In this document: in pieces, positions 52,753 to 60,964 of the stretch | Layout of the letters: each line of letters starts with the position of its first letter | Position numbering within the stretch: position 1 is the stretch's first letter | Assembly: GCA_903943975.1 (NCBI GenBank) | Contig: CAJAQB010000019.1 | Span: 124,001-188,000, forward strand | From: Synechococcus lacustris | GTDB taxonomy: Bacteria; Cyanobacteriota; Cyanobacteriia; PCC-6307; Cyanobiaceae | Reading direction: 5' to 3' | Length of the DNA stretch: 64,000 nucleotides | Translations under genes and position numbers: made by a program | The notes under the pieces: model-generated | The model's database searches: none | Seen by the model: only the letters and a program-made list of their open reading frames with translations | What the model was told of the DNA's origin: nothing

Positions 52753-54114
52753 CTAACCAGCACTGCTAACCAGCAGGGCCAGCGCTTCGCAATGGCTGGT
52801 TTGGGGAAAGAAATCAAGGGGCTGCACCGATTCCAGTTTCAGCTGGCCCGTGGCTGTAAGCCGCTGCAGATCCCTGGCCAGGGTGGCGGGATTACAGCTC
52901 ACATAGGCCACCCGGGCTGGCGCCTCGCTGGCAATGGCTGTGCAGAGGGATTCGCTTAGGCCCTTGCGGGGTGGATCCAGCAGCAGGGCGTCGGCCATGG
53001 GCAGCCATTCGCCCAGCCGTTGATCCACGCCCCCAGCCACAAATTCAGCCTGCTCCAGCCCATTGAGGCGAGCATTGTCCCGGGCTCGCTCAACACTGCT
53101 GGCCTGCTGTTCAATGCCAATCAGGCGCACCCCGGGGCTAAGCAGCGGCAAGCTCAGGGTGCCGATCCCACAGAAGCCATCGAGCAACACCTGGCCAGGC
53201 TGGAGGGCCAAGTGTTGGCGCAGCAGGGGGATCAGCCGTTCGGCCTGGGCCGTATGCACCTGAAAAAAGGTGTCGAGGCCGATCTGGAAAGTGCGATCAG
53301 CGAAACGTTCCAACAGCCAGGGGCGACCAGCCAGTAACTGGTTATGGGGCCCCAACAGGGTGTTGGTGGGCTTTGGCTGGTGGTTGAGCACCACCCCCAC
53401 CACCTGGGGCCAGCGTTCCATCCATTCCTCAGCCAGCACCGTTGCCTCATCAAGGGAGGCATCACGCACCACCAGCCCCAACAGAATTTCGCCGCTGTTG
53501 GCGCCAATCCTCAGCACCAGGTGGCGCAGCACGCCGGTGCGGCTTTCTTCGTTGTAGGGGGCCCAGCCGGTGGCTTCGAGGTCTTCTTTAAGCGGTGCGA
53601 TCAGTTCATCAAGGCGGGGATCCAGCACCAGGCAGTGGTTCATGTTCACCACGTCATGGCTGTGGCGGCGATAGAAGCCCGCCTTAAAGCCGTTGGGCCC
53701 CCACTGAATCGGAATGATGGCGCGGTTGCGGTAGCCCAGCACCGCCTCTGCCGCCAGGATCGGCTCCACCTCGAGGCTTATGCCGCCCAGGCGGTTGAGG
53801 GATTGCTGGACCTTCTGCTCTTTCCACTGGGCCTGGGCCGGGTCACTCCAGTGCTGGAGGCTGCAGCCGCCACAGTCGGCCGCCAGGATGCAGGGGGGTT
53901 GGCGCCGTTCGGGCGAGGCCTGGTGCAGGGTGCGCAGTTCGCCGCGCAACATGCCGCGGCTGCCCCCCACCAAGCGGGTCTCCACCCGTTCGCCGGGCAA
54001 GGCACCGCCAACAAAAACGATGCGCCCCTCCGACTGGCCGATGCCATCGCCCTCGTGGCTGAGGTCGCGGATCTCCACATCGAGGAGATTGGGGTGGTCT
54101 GGGGAATGGGTCAC
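52753..54114 (-). CDS. rlmD: 23S rRNA uracil-5-methyltransferase (RlmD/RumA family)
   Basis: 453-aa class I methyltransferase with a TRAM domain (about 8-65) and the [4Fe-4S] cysteines in [17 protein letters not shown] plus a later Cys; methyl-donor motif [13 protein letters not shown], catalytic Cys in [13 protein letters not shown], and [17 protein letters not shown] start at 54114 is the only in-frame candidate at the family N-terminus. Subfamily (RlmD, RlmC, or TrmA-type) is uncertain; the TRAM + Fe-S combination favours RlmCD/RumA. Confidence 0.9.
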   Translation of the reverse strand: MTHSPDHPNLLDVEIRDLSHEGDGIGQSEGRIVFVGGALPGERVETRLVGGSRGMLRGELRTLHQASPERRQPPCILAADCGGCSLQHWSDPAQAQWKEQKVQQSLNRLGGISLEVEPILAAEAVLGYRNRAIIPIQWGPNGFKAGFYRRHSHDVVNMNHCLVLDPRLDELIAPLKEDLEATGWAPYNEESRTGVLRHLVLRIGANSGEILLGLVVRDASLDEATVLAEEWMERWPQVVGVVLNHQPKPTNTLLGPHNQLLAGRPWLLERFADRTFQIGLDTFFQVHTAQAERLIPLLRQHLALQPGQVLLDGFCGIGTLSLPLLSPGVRLIGIEQQASSVERARDNARLNGLEQAEFVAGGVDQRLGEWLPMADALLLDPPRKGLSESLCTAIASEAPARVAYVSCNPATLARDLQRLTATGQLKLESVQPLDFFPQTSHCEALALLVSSAG

Positions 54115-54191
54115 CCCATGACCTTAAAGCGGGGGCGTTACAGCTCACGGCGAAACAGCCGCTTTCCGGCATTTCTGGCCTATGGGCTGGA

Positions 54192-54197
54192 TACAAT
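54192..54197 (+). promoter_or_regulatory. possible -10 element of apcD
   Basis: TACAAT at 54192-54197, 21 nt before the apcD start, matches a -10 box (within GGATACAATAAC). No good -35 lies at 17 nt upstream. Low confidence. Confidence 0.3.
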
Positions 54198-54218
54198 AAC
54201 AACGGCACAGGGGCTGCG

Positions 54219-54713
54219 ATGAGCGTTGTTCGCGATCTGATCCTTCAAGCTGATGATGAGCTTCGGTATCCCACCGGGGGCGAACTGAGCTCGATGGTGG
54301 AATTTCTGAAGGGCGGCAGCCAGCGGCTGAGGATTGCCCAAGTGCTTACGGATAACGAGCGCAAGATCGTTGCTGAAGCCGCCAAGCAGCTGTTTGGCCT
54401 CAAGCCTGACTACGTGGCCCCTGGGGGCAATGCCTACGGGCAGAAGCAACGGGCCCAGTGCCTGCGGGACTTCAGCTGGTACCTACGCCTGGCCACCTAC
54501 GGCGTATTAGCTGGCAGCACCCGTTCGATCGACAACATCGGCTTGGCCGGAGCCCGGGAGATGTACAACAGCCTCGGCGTTCCCCTGCCGGGCATGGTCG
54601 AATCGATTCGCTGCCTCAAGCAGGCATCGATCGGCCTGGTGTCCCCTGAGGACAGCGCCCTGCTGGGTCCCTACTTTGATTTCATGATCCAAGGGATGCA
54701 AACCAGCTGCTGA
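54219..54713 (+). CDS. apcD: allophycocyanin alpha-B subunit ApcD
   Basis: Terminal-emitter phycobiliprotein of the phycobilisome core, 164 aa. The chromophore cysteine is in [16 protein letters not shown] (near residue 80) and conserved allophycocyanin segments [24 protein letters not shown] and [13 protein letters not shown] are present. It resembles ApcD more than ApcA by the YPTxGEL N-terminus. A second Cys (IRCLK) and a Cys at the C-terminal end are noted. Its presence shows that this organism builds phycobilisomes. ApcD stands alone here, as is usual for the gene. Confidence 0.93.
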   Translation: MSVVRDLILQADDELRYPTGGELSSMVEFLKGGSQRLRIAQVLTDNERKIVAEAAKQLFGLKPDYVAPGGNAYGQKQRAQCLRDFSWYLRLATYGVLAGSTRSIDNIGLAGAREMYNSLGVPLPGMVESIRCLKQASIGLVSPEDSALLGPYFDFMIQGMQTSC

Positions 54714-54789
54714 GTTCTGGCCCCCAGTGGTGGGTAAGGGCAGAGCTGCGGCTCATCTGTCTCAGATTGGGCGCAGCACGGGACCCAGG

Positions 54790-54804
54790 TCAAGCACTGC
54801 TTGA
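54790..54804. promoter_or_regulatory. small dyad before the L,D-transpeptidase gene
   Basis: Perfect inverted repeat TCAAGC-ACT-GCTTGA (54790-54804), 42 nt before the start at 54846. It could be a regulator site or a chance dyad; one copy only. Confidence 0.25.
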
Positions 54805-54845
54805 GATACTTGGGCTAACATTTTTATCGACTGAATTTCGACGGC

Positions 54846-55367
54846 ATGTTGTTTGCCCTTGTCCTGCCCCTGCTGGGGCCGACACTTCCCTTCGCAGCAG
54901 TTGAGAATTCAGCTGTTGTCAATAATCCAGCCATTGAGACACCAGCGGCGGAACTAAAGCCAGCGCCGGCGATAGCCGAGGTGGAACTTTCCCTAAAGGA
55001 ACGGGCAATTCGGGTACGCCGTGATGGCCAGGTGTACGGGCCCTGGCCCGTGGCCATTGGCGCCCCCGCCACCCCCACTCCGAAGGGGGTTTATCAGGTG
55101 CAAAACAAACTGCTTAATCCGGTTTATCAAAGCCCGAAAACTGGTTCAGTTAGTGGTGCCGTTGGAGGTGGTGCCCCTTTGGGGGATCGCTGGATTGGCT
55201 TTTTGCAAAAAGGCGCTGATCAATTCGGCATTCACGGCACCCCCTGGCCCTGGTGGGTGGAATGGCGGGGGGCGATCACCCACGGCTGCGTGCGCATGCT
55301 CAATGACCATGTCCGCAAGCTTTTCGACCTGGTGGAAGTGGGTTCACGGGTTGTAGTTAAGGACTGA
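54846..55367 (+). CDS. L,D-transpeptidase (YkuD domain)
   Basis: 173-aa exported wall enzyme. Signal peptide at the N-terminus (LFALVLPLLGPTLPFAAV), an Ala/Pro-rich spacer (about 25-45), and the YkuD domain with FGIHGTPWPWW and the catalytic motif ITHGCVRMLNDHV (nucleophile Cys). It makes 3-3 cross-links or attaches proteins to peptidoglycan. A strong terminator follows 30 nt after the stop. Confidence 0.92.
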   Translation: MLFALVLPLLGPTLPFAAVENSAVVNNPAIETPAAELKPAPAIAEVELSLKERAIRVRRDGQVYGPWPVAIGAPATPTPKGVYQVQNKLLNPVYQSPKTGSVSGAVGGGAPLGDRWIGFLQKGADQFGIHGTPWPWWVEWRGAITHGCVRMLNDHVRKLFDLVEVGSRVVVKD

Positions 55368-55397
55368 GCTCACTCAAACGGCCTGAAATCAATCCAT

Positions 55398-55435
55398 CCC
55401 TGCCGGGCCGCAGTGCGCTCAGGCAGGGTTTTTTT
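55398..55435 (+). terminator. intrinsic terminator after the L,D-transpeptidase gene
   Basis: Stem CCCTGCC (55398-55404) with GGCAGGG (55422-55428) and a 17-nt loop, followed by seven T (55429-55435). Well-formed rho-independent terminator. Confidence 0.8.
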
Positions 55436-55486
55436 ATGCGCTGGCCGCAGCGGGGCCATGGGGATTGGGGTCACCGGACAATAGGG

Positions 55487-55528
55487 ACTAGGGGCAATGG
55501 ACTACGGGCAATGGACAACGGGCAATAG
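55487..55528 (+). repeat. 14-nt tandem repeat, three copies
   Basis: ACTAGGGGCAATGG, ACTACGGGCAATGG and ACAACGGGCAATAG follow each other without spacer; a more degenerate copy may precede at 55473-55486. Not an integer multiple of three and not in a gene. Confidence 0.75.
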
Positions 55529-55919
55529 GGGCCACGCCAACTGATCGCAGTCGCCTTGACTGAGACACGTTGCTAGACCAGTTATTGGACTATTCCAGGG
55601 CAATTGAGACATGGAATAATCCTGCGTGTCCCAAATGCGGCCAGCTGCTAGACTTATATGTAGACCAGGCTGAGTCAAGGGAGACTTAACGGTCTCCCAC
55701 GGGTCTTAGTTGAACCCCAGCACGGGAATCAGAAGTAGACCAGCGTGAAACAAGCGAAACTTATTGGCTCTCGAATATCTTGCCTGAAACCCCTTGCAAG
55801 ACTATTGTTGCGTCCCATCTGCCACCTGTAAGACACTTGTTTTGCTGTCCAGACGGGCCAGCGACCCGGGGATCCAAAGCTTGCTACGAAAACGAGGTCA
55901 GCCCTAGCCGCAATTGCTG

Positions 55920-55950
55920 CTGCGTACCTGTGTTTGACACAGGTACGCAG
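55920..55950. repeat. perfect 14-bp hairpin
   Basis: CTGCGTACCTGTGT (55920-55933) and ACACAGGTACGCAG (55937-55950) are exact reverse complements separated by TTG. No T-tract follows, so a terminator is not the obvious explanation. Confidence 0.75.
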
Positions 55951-56226
55951 ACTTGGAAGATGGCAGAAAAACCCTGTTCAATACTGATATTTCAGGATTG
56001 ATTAGCGATGGTCCAAAACCCGTTGGACAAGCAATGGCCGGGGGATGGTGCGGTCTTGGGCGAGCAATGGCTGATGTCAGTTGATATGAGCTGCTTAGGA
56101 CTACTAATCAGGCTTGGTTCACTGGAATTAGATATTCATTTGCATGTTTCAGCAGATAACAGCCCTTCAGTTGGGTTCATGGTGCCACATTTGGAATCAC
56201 CAATAATTTAGGGTTTTTATCTTTTG

Positions 56227-56240
56227 CTTGTAATTACAAG
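56227..56240. promoter_or_regulatory. 14-bp palindrome CTTGTAATTACAAG
   Basis: Perfect AT-rich 14-bp dyad in the non-coding island. Its symmetry resembles an operator, but no gene starts nearby on either strand. Confidence 0.4.
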
Positions 56241-56411
56241 TCTTAGTTGGGACTGGCCAGTAGACTATTCTTGAGTCCAAGGTGAGAGGGAAGAGATCTG
56301 CTCCTGAAGAAAATCTTGAGTAAATCTTGAGAAATCTTTGGGTAGTCAGTGAAAATTTGGTGGAAATCACGAAGACAGCCCCAGGATTTTGGAGATTTGT
56401 CCATGCTGCGC

Positions 56412-57386
56412 TCAGGCCGGCTTGCGGTATTGCTGTTTAAGTAATTGATAGGCCTCGTTCAGCCGGCGCATTTCTTCGGGATCACCGCCAGCGTCGGGGT
56501 GATGGTCTAGGGCCTGGAGCCGATAGGCCTCACGGATCTGGTTGAGGGTGAGGCTGTGGCCAGGAGCCGTGGGCAGCTTTAAAAGCTTGAGGGCGCCTGT
56601 GGTGCTCATCGTTGACTGCAGGTCTAGGAAGGGGGTGCCGCGCCGCCGGCGTCTTAGGCGTTGCACCATGCGACCCACCAGGGACGGAATCCGTTGGGGC
56701 AAGCCCGGCGCCCCAAACGGATCCTCTAGGACCCCTGCGGCCACCACCACCCGATCCACCGAGGGATCGCGCAGTTCCCAGCTGGGCACATAGCCCACCA
56801 GCACCTGCTGCAGCGCATTCCAGGTGAAGGCCTGACCATCAGCGGCATCGGAGCTGGGCCAGATGTCACAGCCCAACCAGTGCATCGCCGCTTCCAAAAC
56901 CGCCTGGCCTGGGGCAGTGCCGTAGAGATGGCTCCAATGCTGTTGCACCGCCAGCAGGGCCGCCTGCAGCTGGGTGCTATCCATCACCTGGAAGTGTTCG
57001 CTGGCTACCTGCTCCACCACGGGGGCCTTGAGGCTGCGGCGCAGTTGGCTGGAACGCTTCTGAACAAAGCCTGGTAGATCGATGCCGCTGGGTCGATGAT
57101 CTCCTGGACTCTCCTCCTCCTCAGGCCAGCCGTCGGCAGAAGGATCTTCTTGGTAGCCGGGCTCCCGCACCAGTACCAAGGCCCCCTGTAGGTGCTCAGG
57201 TTCCGGTTCGGGCTCAGTCTCGCCATCCAGCAGCGACTCAGGGGTACTGAGCACCATTAAGAGCAGACGCTCGAGGGCAGGGCCCCTGGAACGCATGCCC
57301 CACTGCTTGCGCAGTTCATCCACCTGGGCGAGGAGATCAGTGCTGAGAATTACCGAGATCTTGCGTTGATCGGCGGGTTCAGCCAA
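56412..57386 (-). CDS. J-domain protein with N-terminal ribbon-helix-helix-like segment
   Basis: 324-aa protein with a TTG start at 57386. The C-terminal ~65 residues form a DnaJ-type J domain: LTLNQIREAYRLQALDHHPD with the HPD signature near residue 296, then ADAGGDPEEMRRLNEAYQLL-type end (read as AGGDPEEMRRLNEAYQLL). The N-terminus KISVILSTDLLAQVDELRKQ resembles a ribbon-helix-helix DNA-binding segment. Between them is an acidic linker (TEPEPEPEH) and a helical domain. Small cyanobacterial J proteins with unrelated N-domains exist; function unknown, probably a Hsp70 cochaperone with its own client. Confidence 0.78.
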   Translation of the reverse strand: MAEPADQRKISVILSTDLLAQVDELRKQWGMRSRGPALERLLLMVLSTPESLLDGETEPEPEPEHLQGALVLVREPGYQEDPSADGWPEEEESPGDHRPSGIDLPGFVQKRSSQLRRSLKAPVVEQVASEHFQVMDSTQLQAALLAVQQHWSHLYGTAPGQAVLEAAMHWLGCDIWPSSDAADGQAFTWNALQQVLVGYVPSWELRDPSVDRVVVAAGVLEDPFGAPGLPQRIPSLVGRMVQRLRRRRRGTPFLDLQSTMSTTGALKLLKLPTAPGHSLTLNQIREAYRLQALDHHPDAGGDPEEMRRLNEAYQLLKQQYRKPA

Positions 57387-57412
57387 GGGGGAGAGCCAGG
57401 GGTGCTGGGAGA

Positions 57413-58999
57413 CTATCTATAGAACCAGTTGCGCATCAACTGATAAGGGCGCGTGGGATCCAGCATCGCTGGGCTGGAGGGGGGCCAACCACTGGAGGGC
57501 ATCACCGGTGGTGGCGCCGTCAATGGCGGGCCCAACTTCGGGCCACGGCTTGTAACCCTGTCACTGGCCGGCTTGTTTTGGGGGCTAACGGGCTTGCGGC
57601 TGATGGCGGTGGCGGTGGGTCGAATCTGGGGACTTTGGGCTGCAGGCAGCCCCTCTGGCATCGGTGGGTTGACCACCAGCATCGGAGCAGCGGCGGCCGC
57701 CTTGCGGGCTGTTTCGAGGCGATTCTCCTGCTCCCTCAGCCGGGCCATTTGTTGATCAGGAACAACGCTAAGCAGATGGCCTGGGGTGGCATCGGCGGGA
57801 TAAACCAGGCTTACCCGTACGCGGCTTGGTCGCTCCGGGCTGAGCTCAAGGCTCTTCAAAGCCAGGCTTTGGCCGGAACGCATGCCCACATGGAGCTCCT
57901 CGTAGCCCTTGTCGGTGGTGATGCCAATCGTGCCGCGGAAGGCGGTGAACTGGCGGCCCACCAGGGTTGGATGACTCAGCACCAGCTGGTACGGGCCACT
58001 GCCGGTGAGATTGAGGTCCACGTCGTAACGCACCCCGTAGGTGCCGATGTTGTCGAGGGAGGAATCCACCATCCGAGAAACAAGCGGATTCACCTGGGAT
58101 TCACCGGTGCCGAAATGGTGGCGATTGGTGGTGGTAAGGGGCACATGCAATGGGCTGCTCTGCAGGTTGTGCTGCACCGTGGCCTGGTAGGTGTCGCCAA
58201 TGGCAACGCCCCCCACCCGGGAGAAGACAGTGCGGTTATTGATCTGATCCAGCCGACCCAAATAGGTGCGACCAGGGGCAAAGCGGCCCTCATCGAGCAC
58301 CCGCAGGATGTCTCCATCACCGCGGGGGTCCTGGGCGGCCACTACCGCCAGCTGGAAGGGCCCATCACTGCGGCCCTTGAGCAGGGCATTGGCGATGCCC
58401 CGGGCGGGTAGTTCGGTGCTGAACAAAACGACGCGACTGTGGGCCGGCAGGCGCACCTGCTCCGGCAACTTGCGGTCTAGGCCGCCGCGCAGCATCTGCA
58501 CGGCGGTGGCAGCGCCAGGGCCGGTGTTCCAGGGGCGGGTGCCTTGAGGTATCACCCCCATCAGGTTGGTGGCCAGGTATGGGGCTTCAAAGCTGTTCTT
58601 CACCGAACCGCGCTCAAAGCGCAAAGTCACGTCGCGGTCGCCAGGGTTGATGGCTATGGCAGCGAGCGTTAGCTGACCCCGTTGGCCGCCATAGCCCATG
58701 CGGGCGGAATCACTGGGGAAATACTTGTGGTGGGCGTGCAGGCCGAAATCGCCATTGAAGGTGTAAGTGGCGTGGGCCAGGCTCTGGCCATTTTCCGCCA
58801 AGCCTTCCCCTGAGCTTGTGCTCACCAGGATGCCAGGGCCGGCCACCTCCTCCGGTTGATTTGAGTGGAGCACCGGCACGCTATTGAAACTGCCCCCGAG
58901 GGGCTGGGCCTGCTGACCCGCCATCAACACCACGTTGGCCCAGGCCGCCGGGCTGAACCCCAGGATCGAAGCAGCGGCTACGAGAAGGACGGGACGCAT
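57413..58999 (-). CDS. DUF3370 exported protein
   Basis: 528-aa protein with a signal peptide from ATG 58999 (MRPVLLVAAASILGFSPAAWA, given here in part: VLLVAAASILGFSPAAWA), the DUF3370 domain filling about residues 22-430 (QAQPLGGSFNSVPVLHSNQP, HAHHKYFPSDSARMGYGGQR, GVIPQGTRPWNTGPGAATA) and a Pro/Ser/Thr-rich, low-complexity C-terminal 100 residues. DUF3370 is found mainly in cyanobacteria, with a periplasmic or surface location and no assigned role. The frame stays open to 59125 but the signal peptide fixes the start at 58999. Confidence 0.82.
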   Translation of the reverse strand: MRPVLLVAAASILGFSPAAWANVVLMAGQQAQPLGGSFNSVPVLHSNQPEEVAGPGILVSTSSGEGLAENGQSLAHATYTFNGDFGLHAHHKYFPSDSARMGYGGQRGQLTLAAIAINPGDRDVTLRFERGSVKNSFEAPYLATNLMGVIPQGTRPWNTGPGAATAVQMLRGGLDRKLPEQVRLPAHSRVVLFSTELPARGIANALLKGRSDGPFQLAVVAAQDPRGDGDILRVLDEGRFAPGRTYLGRLDQINNRTVFSRVGGVAIGDTYQATVQHNLQSSPLHVPLTTTNRHHFGTGESQVNPLVSRMVDSSLDNIGTYGVRYDVDLNLTGSGPYQLVLSHPTLVGRQFTAFRGTIGITTDKGYEELHVGMRSGQSLALKSLELSPERPSRVRVSLVYPADATPGHLLSVVPDQQMARLREQENRLETARKAAAAAPMLVVNPPMPEGLPAAQSPQIRPTATAISRKPVSPQNKPASDRVTSRGPKLGPPLTAPPPVMPSSGWPPSSPAMLDPTRPYQLMRNWFYR

Positions 59000-59196
59000 G
59001 GGTCCACTAAGCCTTACTACTCTCAGCTTGCGTCTCGTTCGAGATTCCGGTCTCAAAACAGCAGGATTATTTAGGGACAATGTCATATCAATCACAGCTG
59101 TCAACTTGCTTTCCGGTGGTTTCACAGGGAAGGGGCAAGGGACAACAAATGCGACGGGCCGTTCGCTAGAACAAGCTCATCTCTCAACATTTTCCC
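59000..59196. promoter_or_regulatory. spacer upstream of the DUF3370 gene
   Basis: 197 nt with a lower GC content and T-rich stretches that probably contains the DUF3370 promoter on the minus strand; around 59065-59095 the minus strand reads TTGATA then TAAATAATCC, a loose match to promoter boxes with spacing too irregular to claim. Confidence 0.3.
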
Positions 59197-59385
59197 ATGT
59201 TTTCCCCCCTTGGTTGTTGCTGGTCTGACCGTCCGCCGCTAGAAGCCCACGGACGGCACCAGCGGCGCAAGCTGCATCTGTTGAAGGGTTGGCGAGACGC
59301 TGTGGAACGGCAACTGGCCGCAGTTAATGCGGCCATCTCCACCATGGAGCAACAGATGCAACGGGACGGCACCAGCGCCGAATAA
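59197..59385 (+). CDS. small hypothetical protein, 62 aa
   Basis: Possible 62-aa protein. The C-terminal 35 residues look like a real helix (KGWRDAVERQLAAVNAAIST then MEQQMQRD), similar in style to short coiled-coil proteins of picocyanobacteria, while the N-terminal 25 (MFSPLGCCWSDRPP) look random. The true start may be the TTG before KGWRDA, giving about 35 aa. It converges on the sigma factor gene 16 nt away. Confidence 0.45.
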   Translation: MFSPLGCCWSDRPPLEAHGRHQRRKLHLLKGWRDAVERQLAAVNAAISTMEQQMQRDGTSAE

Positions 59386-59401
59386 CGACTCTGCTAGGCC
59401 C

Positions 59402-60100
59402 TCAGCTGGCCAAGGGGCTTAGTTCCTGGCGCAACAACGTCAGAGCAGACCGCAGCCTGCGGTGAATCGTCATGGCGCTGGTCTTTTCCTGGCGGGCCAC
59501 GTGGCGCAGGCTTTGGCCCGCCAGCATCACCGCCTCCACACTGCGCCGCTGGGGGGCATCCAGGCGCCCTAGGGCCCGGCCCAGGGCCCTGTGGCGCTCA
59601 TGGCGCAGCAGCGGTCGGTAGGCATCGGCCCCAGGGTCCATCGGCAGCTGCTCGGCGCTGAGCCCCTCCAGCGGCTTGAGCTGGAACTGCCAATGCCACC
59701 AGCGGTGACGTTCCTGGGCTGAGGCGGAGCAGGGGCGGGAGCGGGATTGCAAGCGTTGGGGTAGGCGCACGGGGGCTGCCTGGTCCCTCAGGTAATGGAG
59801 CATCGCCCCCCGCACATGGGCAGTGAGGAAGGGTTCGATCGGTCGGCCTGGGGCGGGTTGGAAATGCTGGAGGGCCAGCAGCAGGCCGAGATAGCCCACC
59901 TGGCGCAGGTCCTCCAGCTCGGCACCGTTGCAGCCGCGATAACGGCGGGCTAAGTGATGCACCAGGCCCCGGTAGCGGGCCACCAGTTCGCTGGAGGCGG
60001 GGGTGGAAGCAGGGGTGGAAGCGGTCGAAGGGGAAAGCGTGTTCAAGGGTTGAAACCACCGGACCCTTTCAGCAGAGCAAAGGCCTGCGGTGCCGCGCAT
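59402..60100 (-). CDS. sigma-70 family RNA polymerase sigma factor (group 3-like)
   Basis: 232-aa sigma factor. Region 2 is visible in LVARYRGLVHHLARRYRGCN, DLRQVGYLGLLLALQHFQP and HVRGAMLHYLRDQAAPVRLP; region 4 in GRLDAPQRRSVEAVMLAGQS and TSAMTIHRRLRSALTLLRQE. It lacks region 1.1 and much of region 3, which points to the SigF/SigB-like group 3 class. A short Ser/Thr/Pro repeat (STASTPASTPASS) sits at the N-terminus. It is the last gene of the minus-strand run but separated by 36 nt from the Ap4A phosphorylase gene. No anti-sigma gene adjoins it. Confidence 0.88.
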   Translation of the reverse strand: MRGTAGLCSAERVRWFQPLNTLSPSTASTPASTPASSELVARYRGLVHHLARRYRGCNGAELEDLRQVGYLGLLLALQHFQPAPGRPIEPFLTAHVRGAMLHYLRDQAAPVRLPQRLQSRSRPCSASAQERHRWWHWQFQLKPLEGLSAEQLPMDPGADAYRPLLRHERHRALGRALGRLDAPQRRSVEAVMLAGQSLRHVARQEKTSAMTIHRRLRSALTLLRQELSPLAS

Positions 60101-60136
60101 CCGTAGCCCTACGGGATTTGCTGGAATTGCCCTGAA

Positions 60137-60964
60137 CTAAGGCCTTGGCAGCGCCGCCTCAGCCAACAGGGCCAGGGGCCCCTGCTGGGCCAGCCAAGCC
60201 ACATCCGAGTTTTCTGTGGCCAGCAGATACCCCCCATAGGCGAGGGCGTTGAGGCTGAAGCCCCCATGGCCCTCCAAGCGCCTCGGCACCAAGGCAAACC
60301 AGCTAGGTGTGATTAAGAGGTTGTAGGGCCGTTGGGGGGATGCGTCCAACCGTGGTGAACCCAGCCCCTGGGCCCCGGCCAGCTCGCCATAGATCGCGGC
60401 GAGGGTCTCAGCGCTAGGGGGCTGGGAAGGATCAAGGGGGCTGAGGCCCAATTGCCAGGGCCAGGGGGTGACGCCGCTCTCCAGGGCCTGCAAAAACTGG
60501 CCAGCCAAGGGGCAGGGCTGTTGCCCCGGCCGCCGCGGTAGCAACTGCAGGTGGCGATGGGGCTGGCTGGCGCCGGCCTCAGGGCCACTGTTAAAAAACC
60601 AGAGGCCGTTCTGCTGGCCCCAAAGCGCCGCCACCGCCCCCCAGTCGTCCCGGTTCAACCAACCACCCTGGTGCTGCCAGTCGCGGGTGATTAAGAGCAG
60701 ATGACCCGGTTCCACCGGGTATTTATTCAGCAGCACCACATGCCGATCCAGGCCAAACACCTCCAGCCGCCGGTCCCAGGGCTGAAACGGGTTGGGCTTT
60801 GGCCCTGGGGCATGGAGATGCTTGGGGGTGGCGGAGAGCAGCCGACGCACCTGAAAGGGGGGCCAGGGGCTGGAATCAAGCAACTCCGTGGCCAGGGGCA
60901 CCAGGGCCCCCTCCGCCAGGGCCCTTTGCTGGCAGGCCAAAGAACGCTGGGCCAGGGAGCTCAT
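60137..60964 (-). CDS. ATP adenylyltransferase (Ap4A phosphorylase)
   Basis: 275-aa HIT-superfamily enzyme that phosphorolyses Ap4A to ATP and ADP. The HIT-like signature is in GASQPHRHLQLLP (His-x-His-x pattern, near residue 135); PFQPWDRRLEVF, LLNKYPVEPGHLLLITRDWQ and RPYNLLITPSWFALVPR are typical. Start ATG 60964 overlaps the spoIID-like stop (ATGA). Cyanobacterial Apa homologues of this size are known. Confidence 0.9.
   Translation of the reverse strand: MSSLAQRSLACQQRALAEGALVPLATELLDSSPWPPFQVRRLLSATPKHLHAPGPKPNPFQPWDRRLEVFGLDRHVVLLNKYPVEPGHLLLITRDWQHQGGWLNRDDWGAVAALWGQQNGLWFFNSGPEAGASQPHRHLQLLPRRPGQQPCPLAGQFLQALESGVTPWPWQLGLSPLDPSQPPSAETLAAIYGELAGAQGLGSPRLDASPQRPYNLLITPSWFALVPRRLEGHGGFSLNALAYGGYLLATENSDVAWLAQQGPLALLAEAALPRP

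Larger units (their letters stand above)
55436..56411. other. 976-nt non-coding island between converging genes
   Basis: No convincing gene was found from the terminator to the stop of the J-domain gene, although both flanking genes point inward and no promoter should be needed. The stretch looks A/T richer than its neighbours. Two short open frames (55780-56001, 56008-56211) have no recognisable composition or domain. Structured elements: 14-nt tandem repeats (55487-55528), a 10/11-bp dyad (55587-55622), a 7-bp hairpin (55679-55698), three copies of TAGACCAG (55574, 55661, 55736), a perfect 14-bp hairpin (55920-55950), a 14-bp palindrome (56227-56240) and 11-nt near-repeats (56310-56342). 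This may be a small RNA gene or a decayed gene. Confidence 0.55.

Noticed and set aside
55487-55528. CRISPR array
   Set aside because: The 14-nt units are directly adjacent without spacers and there are no cas genes.
55780-56001. 73-aa open frame in the non-coding island
   Set aside because: Cys-rich random-looking product, contains the perfect hairpin, no clear SD or family.
56008-56211. 67-aa open frame in the non-coding island
   Set aside because: No recognisable segments and no SD; could be real but cannot be supported.
55436-56411. tmRNA or 6S RNA in the island
   Set aside because: No tRNA-like ends with a peptide tag and no 6S open-bubble pattern could be made out by eye.
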